A stretch of DNA of 25,523 nucleotides from an uncultured Phycisphaerales bacterium (GTDB taxonomy: Bacteria; Planctomycetota; Phycisphaerae; Sedimentisphaerales; Anaerobacaceae), in assembly GCA_937927975.1 (NCBI GenBank), contig CALEZT010000141.1:1-25523 (forward strand), read 5' to 3'. The position numbers and the translations under genes were made by a program. Of this stretch, positions 14,680 to 22,782 are shown piece after piece. The first letter of the stretch is position 1; every line of letters starts with the position of its first letter. Under the pieces are notes generated by a model that was not told the origin of the DNA, made no database searches, and saw nothing but the letters and a program-made list of their open reading frames with translations.

Positions 14680-16209
14680 CTACAACTTGCGGTCGAGCTT
14701 GCGATACCCGATGGCCTCCGCCACGTGTTCGCTGCGAATGTCCTGGCTGCCTTCGATGTCCGCGATGGTGCGTGCGACCTTGCAGATCTTGTCGTGGGCT
14801 CGGGCGCTGAGTCCCAACTCCATCATCGCTTCCTTGAGCATCATTTCGCCTGTCGCGTCGATCCGGCAGAACCGCTCGATCTGCGGATGGCTCATATGCG
14901 CGTTGGTGAGCGACTTGGCGTTCCCGAACCGACGAGACTGCACCTGCCTGGCCGCCAGGACGATGCTCCGCAGGCTTTCGGAATCGACCTGGCGGGCGGT
15001 GGACCGCAGCTTGTGGAACGCCACGGCGGGCACGTCGATGTGGATGTCGATGCGATCCACCAGAGGTCCTGAGACCTTGGCCATATAGCGGGCGATCTGG
15101 CCTGGGGCGCACTTGCAGGCCCGCAGATTGCTGCCGGAGTATCCGCAGGGACACGGATTCATCGCGGCCACCAGCATGAACTGAGCCGGGAACTGAATCG
15201 TCTTCTTGGCTCGCGAGACGATCACGAAGCCGTCTTCGAGCGGCTGGCGGATCATCTCCAGGACGTGCCGCGGAAACTCGACGAACTCATCCAGGAAGAG
15301 AATCCCATAGTGCGCCAGCGACAGCTCGCCCGGCCGGGGCGAAGACCCGCCTCCGATCAGGGCCGGACCGCTGGCCGAATGGTGCGGGGCCCGAACCGGA
15401 CGGGTCGCCAGCAGAGCCTGGTCCCTCTTGAGCAGCCCCACCGCGGAATAGATCCGCGTGGTCTCCAGCGATTCCTCCAGACTCAACGTCGGCAGGATCG
15501 TCGCCAGACGCTGGGCCAGCATGGTCTTGCCCGCGCCCGGCGGGCCGATCATCATGATGTTATGGGCGCCGGCCGCCGCGACCGTCAGGGCCCGCTTGAC
15601 GCTCTCCTGACCTTTCACATCGCCGAAATCGACAGAGTACTGCGACGCCACCGCGAACTGGTCCTCAAGGTTGGTGACCGTCGTTTCGAGCATGAGCCGG
15701 CCCGCGAGGAACTCCACCGCCTGCGACAGAGAGCCAATCCCATAGATCTCCACTTCCTGGACCACGGCCGCTTCCCTGGCGTTCTCCAGAGGCACGATCA
15801 TCCGGGAGAACCCGTTGGCCGCCGCGGTCATGGCCATGCTGAGCACCCCGTTGACCGGGCGGACCCGGCCGTCCAGGGCCAGCTCGCCGACGATCACGAA
15901 CTCCTTGAGCACCGGCCCAGGCAGGACCCCTTCGCCCACGAGCATGCCCAAAGCGATGGGCAGATCGAACGCGGGACCGGCCTTCTTGACGTCCGCAGGG
16001 GCCAGGTTGATCAGCGACTGGGTCTTGGGGTAACGATAGGCGCAGTTCACGATCGCGCTGTGGACGCGTTCGAGGCTCTCTTTGACAGCCGCGTCGGGCA
16101 GGCCCACGATGATGGACCTCTCCAGGCCTCCGCGGGCGACGTCCACCTCGACCTCGCAGACGACGCCCTCGATCCCTTCCAACGTCACGCTATGCAATCT
16201 CGCCAGCAT
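14680..16209 (-). CDS. comM: YifB/ComM family Mg-chelatase-like AAA ATPase, 509 aa
   Basis: Family members are hexameric helicases that promote branch migration during natural transformation (ComM). The sequence shows the N-terminal Lon-like domain (residues 1-170, 'VEVDVARGGLERSIIVGLPD', 'VNGVLSMAMTAAANGF'), Walker A 'GPPGAGKT' (222-229), Walker B 'ILFLDEF' (303-309), the conserved 'MNPCPCGYSG...CKC' cysteine motif, and the C-terminal 'ELGLSARAHDKICKVARTIADIEG' domain. Full length for the family. Start ATG 16209 has GGAG about 10 bases upstream. Nearby genes give no further hint of competence; a pseudopilin gene lies 2.5 kb upstream but in another operon. Confidence 0.94.
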   Translation of the reverse strand: MLARLHSVTLEGIEGVVCEVEVDVARGGLERSIIVGLPDAAVKESLERVHSAIVNCAYRYPKTQSLINLAPADVKKAGPAFDLPIALGMLVGEGVLPGPVLKEFVIVGELALDGRVRPVNGVLSMAMTAAANGFSRMIVPLENAREAAVVQEVEIYGIGSLSQAVEFLAGRLMLETTVTNLEDQFAVASQYSVDFGDVKGQESVKRALTVAAAGAHNIMMIGPPGAGKTMLAQRLATILPTLSLEESLETTRIYSAVGLLKRDQALLATRPVRAPHHSASGPALIGGGSSPRPGELSLAHYGILFLDEFVEFPRHVLEMIRQPLEDGFVIVSRAKKTIQFPAQFMLVAAMNPCPCGYSGSNLRACKCAPGQIARYMAKVSGPLVDRIDIHIDVPAVAFHKLRSTARQVDSESLRSIVLAARQVQSRRFGNAKSLTNAHMSHPQIERFCRIDATGEMMLKEAMMELGLSARAHDKICKVARTIADIEGSQDIRSEHVAEAIGYRKLDRKL

Positions 16210-16311
16210 GCTCTCACATCTCCGTTAGTCAGACAGGACTTCACGGAAATTGTACCCCCTCCGGCGTCCCGGTTCAAGCGGATTCCGCAGGATCGAAGCG
16301 ATAGGGACCGA

Positions 16312-17118
16312 TCAATCCTTGCGGCCGCTGAACGCTCGGTACCCTGCGGAGAGGGCGAACAGAAGCGTGCTGACCAGGACGATGCAGGCACCGGTGGGCA
16401 GGTTGAGGAAGTACGAGATGAAGAAGCCGCCGACGGTGCTCAGGACCCCGAACCCGATGGACGCCGTGACGATCGCCCGATGGCCCCGGCAGATCTGGTA
16501 TGCCGCGGCCGCCGGGTTCGAGATGAGACTGAAGATCATCAGCCCGCCGATCAGCGGGAGGTTCACCGCCAGGATGACGCCGGACAAGGCGAGGAACAGA
16601 GAATAGACGAACGTTTCGTGAACCCCTGTGGCGGAGGCGATGCATCGACTGAACAACAGGGTCTTCATCTCCTTGTTGAACAGGACCGCGAAGAGGGCCA
16701 AGGCCCCCGCTGCCGCCGCGATGACGAGGATGTTCTCCCGACGAACGAACAGGATGCTGCCCCAGAGCAGGCCCAGAATCTCGGTGCGACTGTCCTGGAT
16801 CAGGCCGATGCCCAGGAAGGTGACGCCGAGCATCAAGGAGAACAGGATCGCCAAGGCGACGTTGGGATCGATGCGAGTCCTGCCCGGGCGAATCGCGGCC
16901 AGGCTCATCGCTGCCAGAGCGGAGATGGATGTGGCGCCGAGGATGGGATTGAGGCCCAGCAGATAGGAGTAGATCGTGCCCGCCATGGCGGTGTGCGAGA
17001 CGAAGACGCCGACAAAGGGGAGCCGGAGGCCCACGATGTAGACGCCCAGGAGCCCGCAACTGGCGCCGGCGATCACGCCGGCCAGTAGAATCGAATAGAA
17101 GTATGGGTCCATTCCCAT
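16312..17118 (-). CDS. Metal (zinc/manganese-type) ABC transporter permease, 268 aa
   Basis: Integral membrane subunit of the ABC-3 (ZnuB/MntB) family. Hydrophobic segments run through the whole protein, with family features 'LLGVYIVGLRLPFVGVFVSHTAMAG', 'GLLWGSILFV' and 'NLPLIGGLMIFSLISNPAAAAY'. It starts 12 bp after the ATPase stop and is the last gene of the operon. ATG 17118 or ATG 17112 could be the start. With the ATPase and lipoprotein upstream it forms a complete importer; the metal cannot be told from the permease. Confidence 0.92.
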   Translation of the reverse strand: MGMDPYFYSILLAGVIAGASCGLLGVYIVGLRLPFVGVFVSHTAMAGTIYSYLLGLNPILGATSISALAAMSLAAIRPGRTRIDPNVALAILFSLMLGVTFLGIGLIQDSRTEILGLLWGSILFVRRENILVIAAAAGALALFAVLFNKEMKTLLFSRCIASATGVHETFVYSLFLALSGVILAVNLPLIGGLMIFSLISNPAAAAYQICRGHRAIVTASIGFGVLSTVGGFFISYFLNLPTGACIVLVSTLLFALSAGYRAFSGRKD

Positions 17119-17130
17119 TCCATCAAAGCA

Positions 17131-17937
17131 TCAAGGTCCGTCGGTTCGGCGCACACCCAGCACATGCCGACGGTCGCCGATTGTCGAGGCGACCAGATCG
17201 CCATGATAGGCGCGGGCCAGCATCTCCGGCGTCAGGATCGCATCGGGGGGGCCGTCGCCCAGAAGTCGTCCGTCCGCCAACAGAAGGATCCGCCTGCACG
17301 CCGGCGGCAGGACGCTCGTGTCGTGAGAGACCAGGAGCACAGTGATGCCTGTCTCGCGGTGGAGTCGCTCGACGATCTCGGAAATCTGCTGTCGCCAATA
17401 GAAATCGAGGCTGGCGCAAGGCTCGTCCAGCATCAGCACCTGGGGGTCCTGCGCCATCGCGCGGGCGATCAGGACCTTCTGTTGTTCGCCCCCGGAGAGG
17501 CTGCGAAACGTCTGGTCCCGACGAGCGGACAGGCCCAGGGCCTCGATCCAGCGATCGACGATTGCACAGTCCTGGTCGTTCAAGCGGGCCAGCAGCGGAC
17601 GAACGCTCGTTCGACCCATCGAAACGACTTCCCGCACGGTGAACGGCAAGTCAGCGTTGTATTCGGCCGACTGAGGGATGTATCCGATCCGCCGACGAAG
17701 CGAGCATCTGCGCCAGGAGCCCAGGCGAAACAGGTCGTTGCCGTCGAAGACCACCGAGCCGCTGTCGGGTCGGACAAGACCCGAGCAGATCTTCAGCAGG
17801 GTCGTTTTGCCCGCGCCGTTGGTGCCGATGATCCCCACGAAATCGCTCGCAGCGATCTCCAGGCGGTCGATCTGCAGAATGGTCCGCGCGGGACTGCAAA
17901 CCCGGACGTCCCGGACCGCCAGCGTGCCGCCCGTCAT
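17131..17937 (-). CDS. Metal ABC transporter ATP-binding protein, 268 aa
   Basis: Start ATG 17937 overlaps the stop of the upstream lipoprotein gene as ATGA. All ABC ATPase motifs are intact: Walker A 'GTNGAGKT' (38-45), Q-loop Q89, signature 'LSGGE' (147-151), Walker B 'VLMLDE' (167-172) and H-loop H205. It powers import through the adjacent permease. The length and 'IGYIPQSAEYNADLPFTVREVV' segment fit the zinc/manganese importer subgroup (ZnuC/MntA-like). Confidence 0.93.
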   Translation of the reverse strand: MTGGTLAVRDVRVCSPARTILQIDRLEIAASDFVGIIGTNGAGKTTLLKICSGLVRPDSGSVVFDGNDLFRLGSWRRCSLRRRIGYIPQSAEYNADLPFTVREVVSMGRTSVRPLLARLNDQDCAIVDRWIEALGLSARRDQTFRSLSGGEQQKVLIARAMAQDPQVLMLDEPCASLDFYWRQQISEIVERLHRETGITVLLVSHDTSVLPPACRRILLLADGRLLGDGPPDAILTPEMLARAYHGDLVASTIGDRRHVLGVRRTDGP

Positions 17938-18770
17938 TTCGCCACCGCCTCGCACAGAAGCCGGACGTTGTCCTGGAGGAGTTGGTCGAAACCGGTTTGT
18001 CCCTGGCAGGCCTCAGGGAAATTGCTGAACACGACGGCCCTGGCTTGGAGTCTCTCCGCCAAGGCATGCGCCAGGGCCGTGCCTTCCTGTCGATTGGCGA
18101 TCACGAAACGGATCTCGCGTCCGGCGGCCTTCTTGAGACAATGGTCGATATTCGCTACGGTCTCCGTGTCGCTGCCGACAAACGTGGCGACAGGATCGAG
18201 CCCCAGCCATCGGGCGAACTGAGCCTGATGGTTCGAAGTCAGGACCGCCGCGGTCGCGATGCCTGAGTCCGCGACCGTTTCATGCAGTTCCGCAGCCAGC
18301 CTGGCCAATCGCTCCTCGACAGCCGAAAGGCGGGTCTGGAACGAACCGGCCCGCTCGGGATAGGTTTGAGAAAGAACCCGACAGATCTGCCGACAGACCA
18401 TCAGATACGAATCGGGCACGCACAGCCCTCCCGGGCCCGGCACGGGCTGCATATCCAGGCCGCTCTGCCGCATCCGGTCCAAACGCTGCTCGATGCCCTG
18501 CTGGAAATCGAATCGCAACAGGAGCTTGCAGCCCTTGAGTTGGCGGACCTGGGCAGGCGAGATGTCGAAATGCCCCGGACACATGCCGGGCGGCGCCAGG
18601 CAGAGAATCGCGGCGTCCTGACCCCACAAGTCCCTCACGGCGCATTCAAGATACGAGTTCGTCACGGCGATTTCGAACCCGGGCGTCGACGCGGCGCTCT
18701 CGTCGCAGCCCGCCATCACAACACAGGCCAGCGTCAGAAACCCGGTCAAACACACAACGATTCCTCGCAT
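17934..18770 (-). CDS. ZnuA-like metal-binding lipoprotein, 278 aa
   Basis: Substrate-binding component of the importer. The signal peptide ends in 'VVMAGC', giving lipoprotein Cys22. The two-lobe cluster 9 fold is suggested by 'SPAQVRQLKGCKLLLRFDFQQGIEQRL', 'SNHQAQFARWLGLDPVATF' and the C-terminal 'FDQLLQDNVRLLCEAV'. Candidate ligands H67 in 'CPGHFD' and H181 in 'SNHQAQF' correspond to two of the usual histidines. Instead of the usual Asp/Glu-rich or His-rich loop, there are several Cys (C57, C64, C81, C117, C126, C130), so metal choice may differ from classical ZnuA. It starts 7 bp after the pseudopilin stop and overlaps the ATPase gene by 4 bp. Confidence 0.85.
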   Translation of the reverse strand: MRGIVVCLTGFLTLACVVMAGCDESAASTPGFEIAVTNSYLECAVRDLWGQDAAILCLAPPGMCPGHFDISPAQVRQLKGCKLLLRFDFQQGIEQRLDRMRQSGLDMQPVPGPGGLCVPDSYLMVCRQICRVLSQTYPERAGSFQTRLSAVEERLARLAAELHETVADSGIATAAVLTSNHQAQFARWLGLDPVATFVGSDTETVANIDHCLKKAAGREIRFVIANRQEGTALAHALAERLQARAVVFSNFPEACQGQTGFDQLLQDNVRLLCEAVAK

Positions 18771-18777
18771 CCGACCC

Positions 18778-19416
18778 TTACTCCCCGAACGTTCCGATCT
18801 GCCGGCCGTTCTTCAATCTCATGTGTACGATCACGCCCCGATTCGTCCGAGGGCTGTACCACGTTCCGCGCGGCACCGGGTACATCATCTCCCTCATCCG
18901 GTCGTTGTCGAACCGCGGCCCCTCGCTGTACAGTACCCAACTGACCGGCGAATCCTTGAGATTGCTGTAGGTCTGCCCTTCGGCCTGCTCGTTGTCGGGG
19001 AACCCGTCGGGCACCCAGAGATACGCGCCCTCCTTGACAACCGTCGTTCGGTTGTAGATCAGCGTTCCGACGGAGCGATACTTGTACGTGTATCCGCGGT
19101 TGAATCGGTCCTCCATGCCTGCGGCCATGAACGAATCCGTCGGCGGTGCGGGAAGGTATCCGCAGGCGACCAGTTCCTCGGGAAGCTGGTAGAAATGCCC
19201 GCCGAGCATGCAATCGACTCGGGTGGGCGGGTATTCGCCTTCGTGGTCGAGCGAGTACGCCTCCAGGGCCAGAGCGATCTGGCGAAGCTCGGCATGGACG
19301 GCCACCACCTTGGACTGGAGCCGGGCCCGGCCGGTCACAGGAATCAGAATGCCCATGATCACCGCAATGATCGCGATGACCACCAACAGCTCGATCAGCG
19401 TAAAGGCGCGTTTCAC
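18778..19416 (-). CDS. Type II secretion-type pseudopilin (prepilin-like), 212 aa
   Basis: Starts at GTG 19416, overlapping the upstream TGA as GTGA. The N-terminus is a textbook prepilin: 'KRAFTLIELLVVIAIIAVIMGILIPV', basic tip, Phe-Thr-Leu-Ile-Glu with the conserved Glu at +5, then a single hydrophobic helix, to be cut by prepilin peptidase. The globular part is unrelated to GspG beyond the helix and contains 'GYTYKYRSVGTLIYNR' and 'VIVHMRLKNGRQIG', the style of many planctomycete pseudopilins. Its place inside a metal-importer operon, coupled on both sides, is unusual and points to an extracytoplasmic role linked to metal capture; other secretion genes are not in the window. Confidence 0.88.
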   Translation of the reverse strand: MKRAFTLIELLVVIAIIAVIMGILIPVTGRARLQSKVVAVHAELRQIALALEAYSLDHEGEYPPTRVDCMLGGHFYQLPEELVACGYLPAPPTDSFMAAGMEDRFNRGYTYKYRSVGTLIYNRTTVVKEGAYLWVPDGFPDNEQAEGQTYSNLKDSPVSWVLYSEGPRFDNDRMREMMYPVPRGTWYSPRTNRGVIVHMRLKNGRQIGTFGE

Positions 19417-20363
19417 AACTGTGGTTCCTCCGTCTGTTCGGCCGGCTGCGCCACCTGGTCGGCCATCCGGTGTTCATAGGAGGCCAGCACTTGTCCGTTA
19501 CCGTCGTAGTTCACGACCCAGAGGCGGTAGCCGCTGCGCAGGTCCGTGCTGTCCTGGTCGAGAATGCCGATCACGTCGAAGGGCTGCGAGAGGTTGAATG
19601 AGCCGGGATAGATGCCGTTGCCGCGTCCCAGCTTGACCGGGAGCGTGCGGACTCCATCGGTGACGGTCAGCGTGCCATTGGGCCCCCAGGCGTTCGGGTC
19701 CACCGCGTTGACGTCTTCGATCTTGATCAGGCAGCCCTGGTGGTACTCGCCCCCGACCAGTCGCTCGCTGTCGAATACGAATCGATCCTGCTCGTCCTTC
19801 AATTCGCTCAACGAGACGACCCGAGGCTCCGGCAGCCCGGCGCCGCGTTCGAGCAGTTCGATCGTGAAGTCGTGGTCGAGATTGCTGTCGTGCTGCTCGT
19901 TGATGTTGCACTTGCCCTTGTACGACAGGAAGTACCCGGTGACGCGGATGCGGTCGCCCGGGGCGAACTGGGCGGCGTTCAGGCGGGTCATCTCCGCGAT
20001 CCACTGGGCGTTGGAATAGCCGCCCGTAGGCGAAACCCAGGGCAGATTGTTGTAGAGCTGCCCCATGAACACCGCGGTGCCGGCATAGTCGTCCCCTTCG
20101 CCCTGGAAGAAGAACTGCCATTGAGCCGAGAGATTGTACATTGTCTTGATGGCGTCATTGGGCGTCGGGTCCAGCATGTCGCCCGGCTGGTGCAAGAGAA
20201 TGCCCTCCAGGACAACCTTCTGAGTGGCCGCGTAGGCCTGCTCGCCGTTGTCCTTGACGGCCTGGAACTGCCGATGGGTGACCTGTCCCACCGTCGGATC
20301 GGCCCACGCCGTCCCGACGCATGCCCACATGACAACCACACTCAGCAACAAATGACCTTTCAT
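19413..20363 (-). CDS. Secreted protein of unknown function, beta-rich (possible OB-folds), 316 aa
   Basis: ATG 20363 follows a strong GGAGGTGGAG. A signal peptide is clear: 'MKGHLLLSVVVMWACVGTAWA'. The longer frame upstream has no support. The mature part contains two segments of similar character: 'KVVLEGILLHQPGDML' and 'GDRIRVTGYFLSYKGK', then 'GCLIKIEDVNAVD' and 'PFDVIGILDQDSTDL'. This pattern resembles OB-fold or nucleotide/saccharide-binding modules, but I cannot name a family. First gene of the coupled operon with the pseudopilin and metal importer; it overlaps the pseudopilin gene by 4 bp. Confidence 0.78.
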   Translation of the reverse strand: MKGHLLLSVVVMWACVGTAWADPTVGQVTHRQFQAVKDNGEQAYAATQKVVLEGILLHQPGDMLDPTPNDAIKTMYNLSAQWQFFFQGEGDDYAGTAVFMGQLYNNLPWVSPTGGYSNAQWIAEMTRLNAAQFAPGDRIRVTGYFLSYKGKCNINEQHDSNLDHDFTIELLERGAGLPEPRVVSLSELKDEQDRFVFDSERLVGGEYHQGCLIKIEDVNAVDPNAWGPNGTLTVTDGVRTLPVKLGRGNGIYPGSFNLSQPFDVIGILDQDSTDLRSGYRLWVVNYDGNGQVLASYEHRMADQVAQPAEQTEEPQL

Positions 20364-20419
20364 ACTCCACCTCCGGCCTACTGGCCTCCGCACAATTGCG
20401 CATAAAAACATTGATTTCG

Positions 20420-20462
20420 TGCTACGACATGTCAGCATAGACAATAGGCCGGATCGCGCCAA
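20420..20462 (-). promoter_or_regulatory. Candidate promoter and operator of the metal-importer operon
   Basis: On the minus strand TTGGCG (20462-20457), 17 bases, TATGCT (20439-20434), about 70 bp before the first start. The -10 overlaps a palindrome TGCT-AC-GACATGTC-AGCA (20420-20437). A second near-palindrome GCACAATTGCGC lies at 20390-20401 in the leader. These could bind a metal-responsive regulator, though neither matches a Zur, Fur or MntR box that I recognise. Confidence 0.4.
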
Positions 20463-20509
20463 GAAGAAAAAAAGGGACCCTGCGAATATTTTCGGCCTAT
20501 TCGGTTCTC

Positions 20510-21229
20510 TCAGAGCCCCAGGAAGCGAATGGCCAGGCCGCACAGGAGGATGGTGGCGCCCGCCAGGACGTGGCTGTACCGCTGGATCTTCTTGAAGGGC
20601 AGAAAACCCACGCCGGCCCGACCGAGAAAGACCGCGCCCAGCATGGTCGCAGCGGTGACGATGCCGAAGACCGAGGTCACAACGATCAGGTCCAGGTAGC
20701 CGCCCTGGGCGGCCGGGTACATCAGCAAGGGGATGAGCGGCTCGCACGGCCCGAAGACGAAGATGACGAAAAGGACCCAGGGAGTCACAGCCTTTGCCGA
20801 TTCAGCGTCGTGGACGTGGGCGTGCTCTCCCAGGTGGGTATGGGCGTGCAGATGATCGTGAGGCCCCTTCACGAGGTGCGGATGCGTGTGCTGGTGCGGG
20901 TGGCTGCGATAGACGTAGCGAATCCCCCAGATGGTGTAGGCCAGGCCGAACGCAATGAGCAGCCACGCCGCGATGTCGCCTCGAACCGACTCGGTCCCTT
21001 CCAGCCCCTTGAGCGCAAGCCCCAGCGACACGCCGACAAGGCCCAGCACCACGGATCCCGCGATGTGGCCCAGGGCGCAGATCAGGGTGATGGCCGCGGT
21101 CTTGGCGGCCGACCAGTTCCTCGCCCAGGACATCATGATGAAGGGCACATAGTGATCCGGCCCCAACAGGGTGTGCAAGAACCCGATTGACGCGGCGGCA
21201 ACAACGAGCGATCCGGCTTCGTTCGTCAC
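20510..21229 (-). CDS. UreH/NicO-like metal transporter with His-rich loop, 239 aa
   Basis: Polytopic membrane protein. The motif 'GFLHTLLGPDHYVPFIMMS' corresponds to the His/Asp motif in the first helix of nickel/cobalt (NicO/HoxN/UreH) transporters, followed by 'CALGHIAGSVVLGLVGVSLG', and 'FVFGPCEPLIPLLMYPA' in a later helix. Between helices lies a loop with 13 histidines in about 34 residues (SHPHQHTHPH ... HDHLHAHTHLGEHAHVH), typical of metal-sensing or metal-binding loops. Start GTG 21229 has GGGAGG 5-6 bases upstream; the frame continues to 21283 without a better start. It lies 146 bp before the metal-importer operon on the same strand and diverges from the cupin gene. Likely metal nickel, cobalt or another divalent ion; direction of transport unproven. 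Confidence 0.82.
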   Translation of the reverse strand: MTNEAGSLVVAAASIGFLHTLLGPDHYVPFIMMSWARNWSAAKTAAITLICALGHIAGSVVLGLVGVSLGLALKGLEGTESVRGDIAAWLLIAFGLAYTIWGIRYVYRSHPHQHTHPHLVKGPHDHLHAHTHLGEHAHVHDAESAKAVTPWVLFVIFVFGPCEPLIPLLMYPAAQGGYLDLIVVTSVFGIVTAATMLGAVFLGRAGVGFLPFKKIQRYSHVLAGATILLCGLAIRFLGL

Positions 21230-21312
21230 AAATCCTCCCTTGCCTTTCCAGGACCAGGCATTCGTCGTGCGACCAACGCCCATTCCTTCTTTTCGACCAG
21301 GATACGAGACGG

Positions 21313-21341
21313 TTGACAGAGAACCGCCGAACCCGTATTAA
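21313..21341 (+). promoter_or_regulatory. Sigma70-type promoter of the cupin gene
   Basis: TTGACA (21313-21318), exactly 17 bases, TATTAA (21336-21341), 44 bp before the start codon; followed by AAGGAG at 21375-21380. Confidence 0.65.
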
Positions 21342-21385
21342 CGGCGACGGTAATAATCTTTGCAAACGATTTTCAAGGAGAACTC

Positions 21386-21715
21386 ATGGCTTCATCGCAA
21401 GCATTTACCTTGGACCTGAACAGTCAGCCCGAATACCAGCGAATCCTGGAGGGCAAGCCTCAGACGCATGGAATGCGGTCCGGCCGGGTGTACCTGGAGC
21501 CGGGCAAGGCCTGCGGCCAGCACAGCACGAAGAATCATGAGGAACTGCTCGTGTTCTTGAGCGGCCGGGGCGAACTGCTCCTGGGCAATGGCGACCGACT
21601 GCCGGTCGGAGCGGGAAAGGTCGCCTATATCCCCCCGGAGACGCTGCACGACGTCCAGAACACCGGGGCCGGCCCTCTTTCCTACATCTATTGCGTCGCG
21701 CCGGCAGCCAACTGA
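21386..21715 (+). CDS. Small cupin-domain protein, 109 aa
   Basis: A single conserved beta-barrel. Cupin motif 1 is seen as 'GQHSTKNHEELLVFLSGRGE' with H46, H51 and E52/E53 as likely metal ligands, and motif 2 as 'PPETLHDVQNTG' with H88. Such proteins bind sugars, metals or small acids, or act as isomerases; no specific reaction can be assigned. Start ATG 21386 has AAGGAG 5 bases upstream and a good promoter, so it is a single-gene unit. It diverges from the His-rich transporter gene. Confidence 0.88.
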   Translation: MASSQAFTLDLNSQPEYQRILEGKPQTHGMRSGRVYLEPGKACGQHSTKNHEELLVFLSGRGELLLGNGDRLPVGAGKVAYIPPETLHDVQNTGAGPLSYIYCVAPAAN

Positions 21716-22449
21716 GCCGACGAGAACCTCCCAGGAATCTTCTCGAAGTCGAAACTCTCGGCCGGTGGCCCGAGAAGGAAGAGGGCGTGGGACGGACCAT
21801 TGCCGAGCGAGTGGTTTGATACCAAACCTCGATGCCTCACTGAATCTTGCGGTCACGGGTCCTTGCGGTGGTATCGGCACTGGGATGGTCCGACGAATTC
21901 GAAAGCGAACCATCGGCAAGCTCCGAGAGCTCCACTGGCCGCTGCCGTCCGGAGTTGGGGGGGACTGTCTGCATTCATGAGGATCAGCGGCCTCCGCTTT
22001 CTCAGGGGACTGCTGCCAGCGCATTCCGGCCGTATCTTGCTCATCCGGTTCTTGCACGCTCAGTCGTTCTTCGGGATTCCCCCCACCCCCTGGCATTTTC
22101 CGCTTTGGGCCAATGGCACAATAGACACGGGAGAATGGCACGACCATTCGGCTCAGCCGACACTGTTCGTAGTGACGCCGCAAGACGTTTCTTCGCAGGT
22201 TTGGCGTCCCCGCCCGACCATGTCATTTCGCCAGAACTCTACAATGAAGCCGTGAATCCGAAACGAGTGGGCCTTCGGAGACATAGAACTGCGGGCGGAC
22301 ACATCCAGAGCCTGAAGTACTTGCTGACGTTGGCTGGTCACTAACGGGCTGAATTGGTTCTCTTGTGACTCCCGCCAAAGGGCATTGGGTATCGAGGAGA
22401 TCGAGCATTGAACTGATCTTTCCCCCCAAGGCTCTGGGGGCTGCACATT
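21716..22449. other. About 730 bp without a convincing gene
   Basis: Right after the cupin stop are two small stems, CGAGAA (21720-21725) with TTCTCG (21739-21744) and CTCGGCC...CCGAG near 21757-21774, without a T-run. Further on, an open frame from ATG 22135 to 22344 (69 aa) has GGGAG directly before it but no recognisable family and unconvincing composition. CCCCC...GGGGG (around 22425-22440) could form a stem near the end of the next minus-strand gene. The region may hold decayed genes. Confidence 0.45.
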
Positions 22450-22740
22450 TCACTTTGCCCAGAGGGCCCGCCTGAACACTCCGACGCCGATCACGGCAAG
22501 AATGGCCACAACAGCATAGATGCAGAGACTGAATGCCGCCATCAGAGCCAGGTCGGCGTTTCCGTGGCTTCCTTTGACCGCTTGAAAGAGCAGTCCGCCG
22601 GGGACGAAGAACGCGCCTGCGAGCCCGCCCAGGGAACTCAGGCCGGAACTGCCGTCTTCGACGCCGAGGTAGGCCCAGGAGAATACCGCCCACAGGGCGA
22701 CGAGACCAACGGCGATCAGATACTTGCGACACCGCTTCAC
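22450..22740 (-). CDS. Small membrane protein, 96 aa
   Basis: GTG 22740 is preceded by GGGAGG at 8 bases. A basic start (MKRCRKY) is followed by hydrophobic segments 'LIAVGLVALWAVFSWAYLG', 'LAGAFFVPGGLLFQAV' and 'ALMAAFSLCIYAVVAILAVIGVGVF', and a basic end (RRALWAK). No named family. Second gene of a two-gene unit with the membrane protein upstream, 42 bp away. Confidence 0.72.
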   Translation of the reverse strand: MKRCRKYLIAVGLVALWAVFSWAYLGVEDGSSGLSSLGGLAGAFFVPGGLLFQAVKGSHGNADLALMAAFSLCIYAVVAILAVIGVGVFRRALWAK

Positions 22741-22782
22741 AACTGCGACCTCCCGGCGCCAGTCTCTCCTGCTATTCCTGTC

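Noticed and set aside
15265..17088. Plus-strand open frame of 607 codons across the ComM and permease genes
   Set aside because: It crosses two well-recognised minus-strand genes and is rich in Arg, Gln and Asp without any motif.
20443..20501. AATAGGCCG / CGGCCTATT inverted repeat as a terminator of the transporter gene
   Set aside because: The loop is about 41 bases and the nearby T-run does not directly follow the stem, so it is not a convincing terminator.
20364..20747. N-terminal extension of the secreted 316-aa protein
   Set aside because: The extension is Arg/Pro-rich antisense-like sequence over the end of the transporter gene, while ATG 20363 has a strong ribosome site and signal peptide.
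22135..22344. Small 69-aa gene
   Set aside because: The ribosome site is too close to the ATG, no family is recognised and no neighbour supports it.
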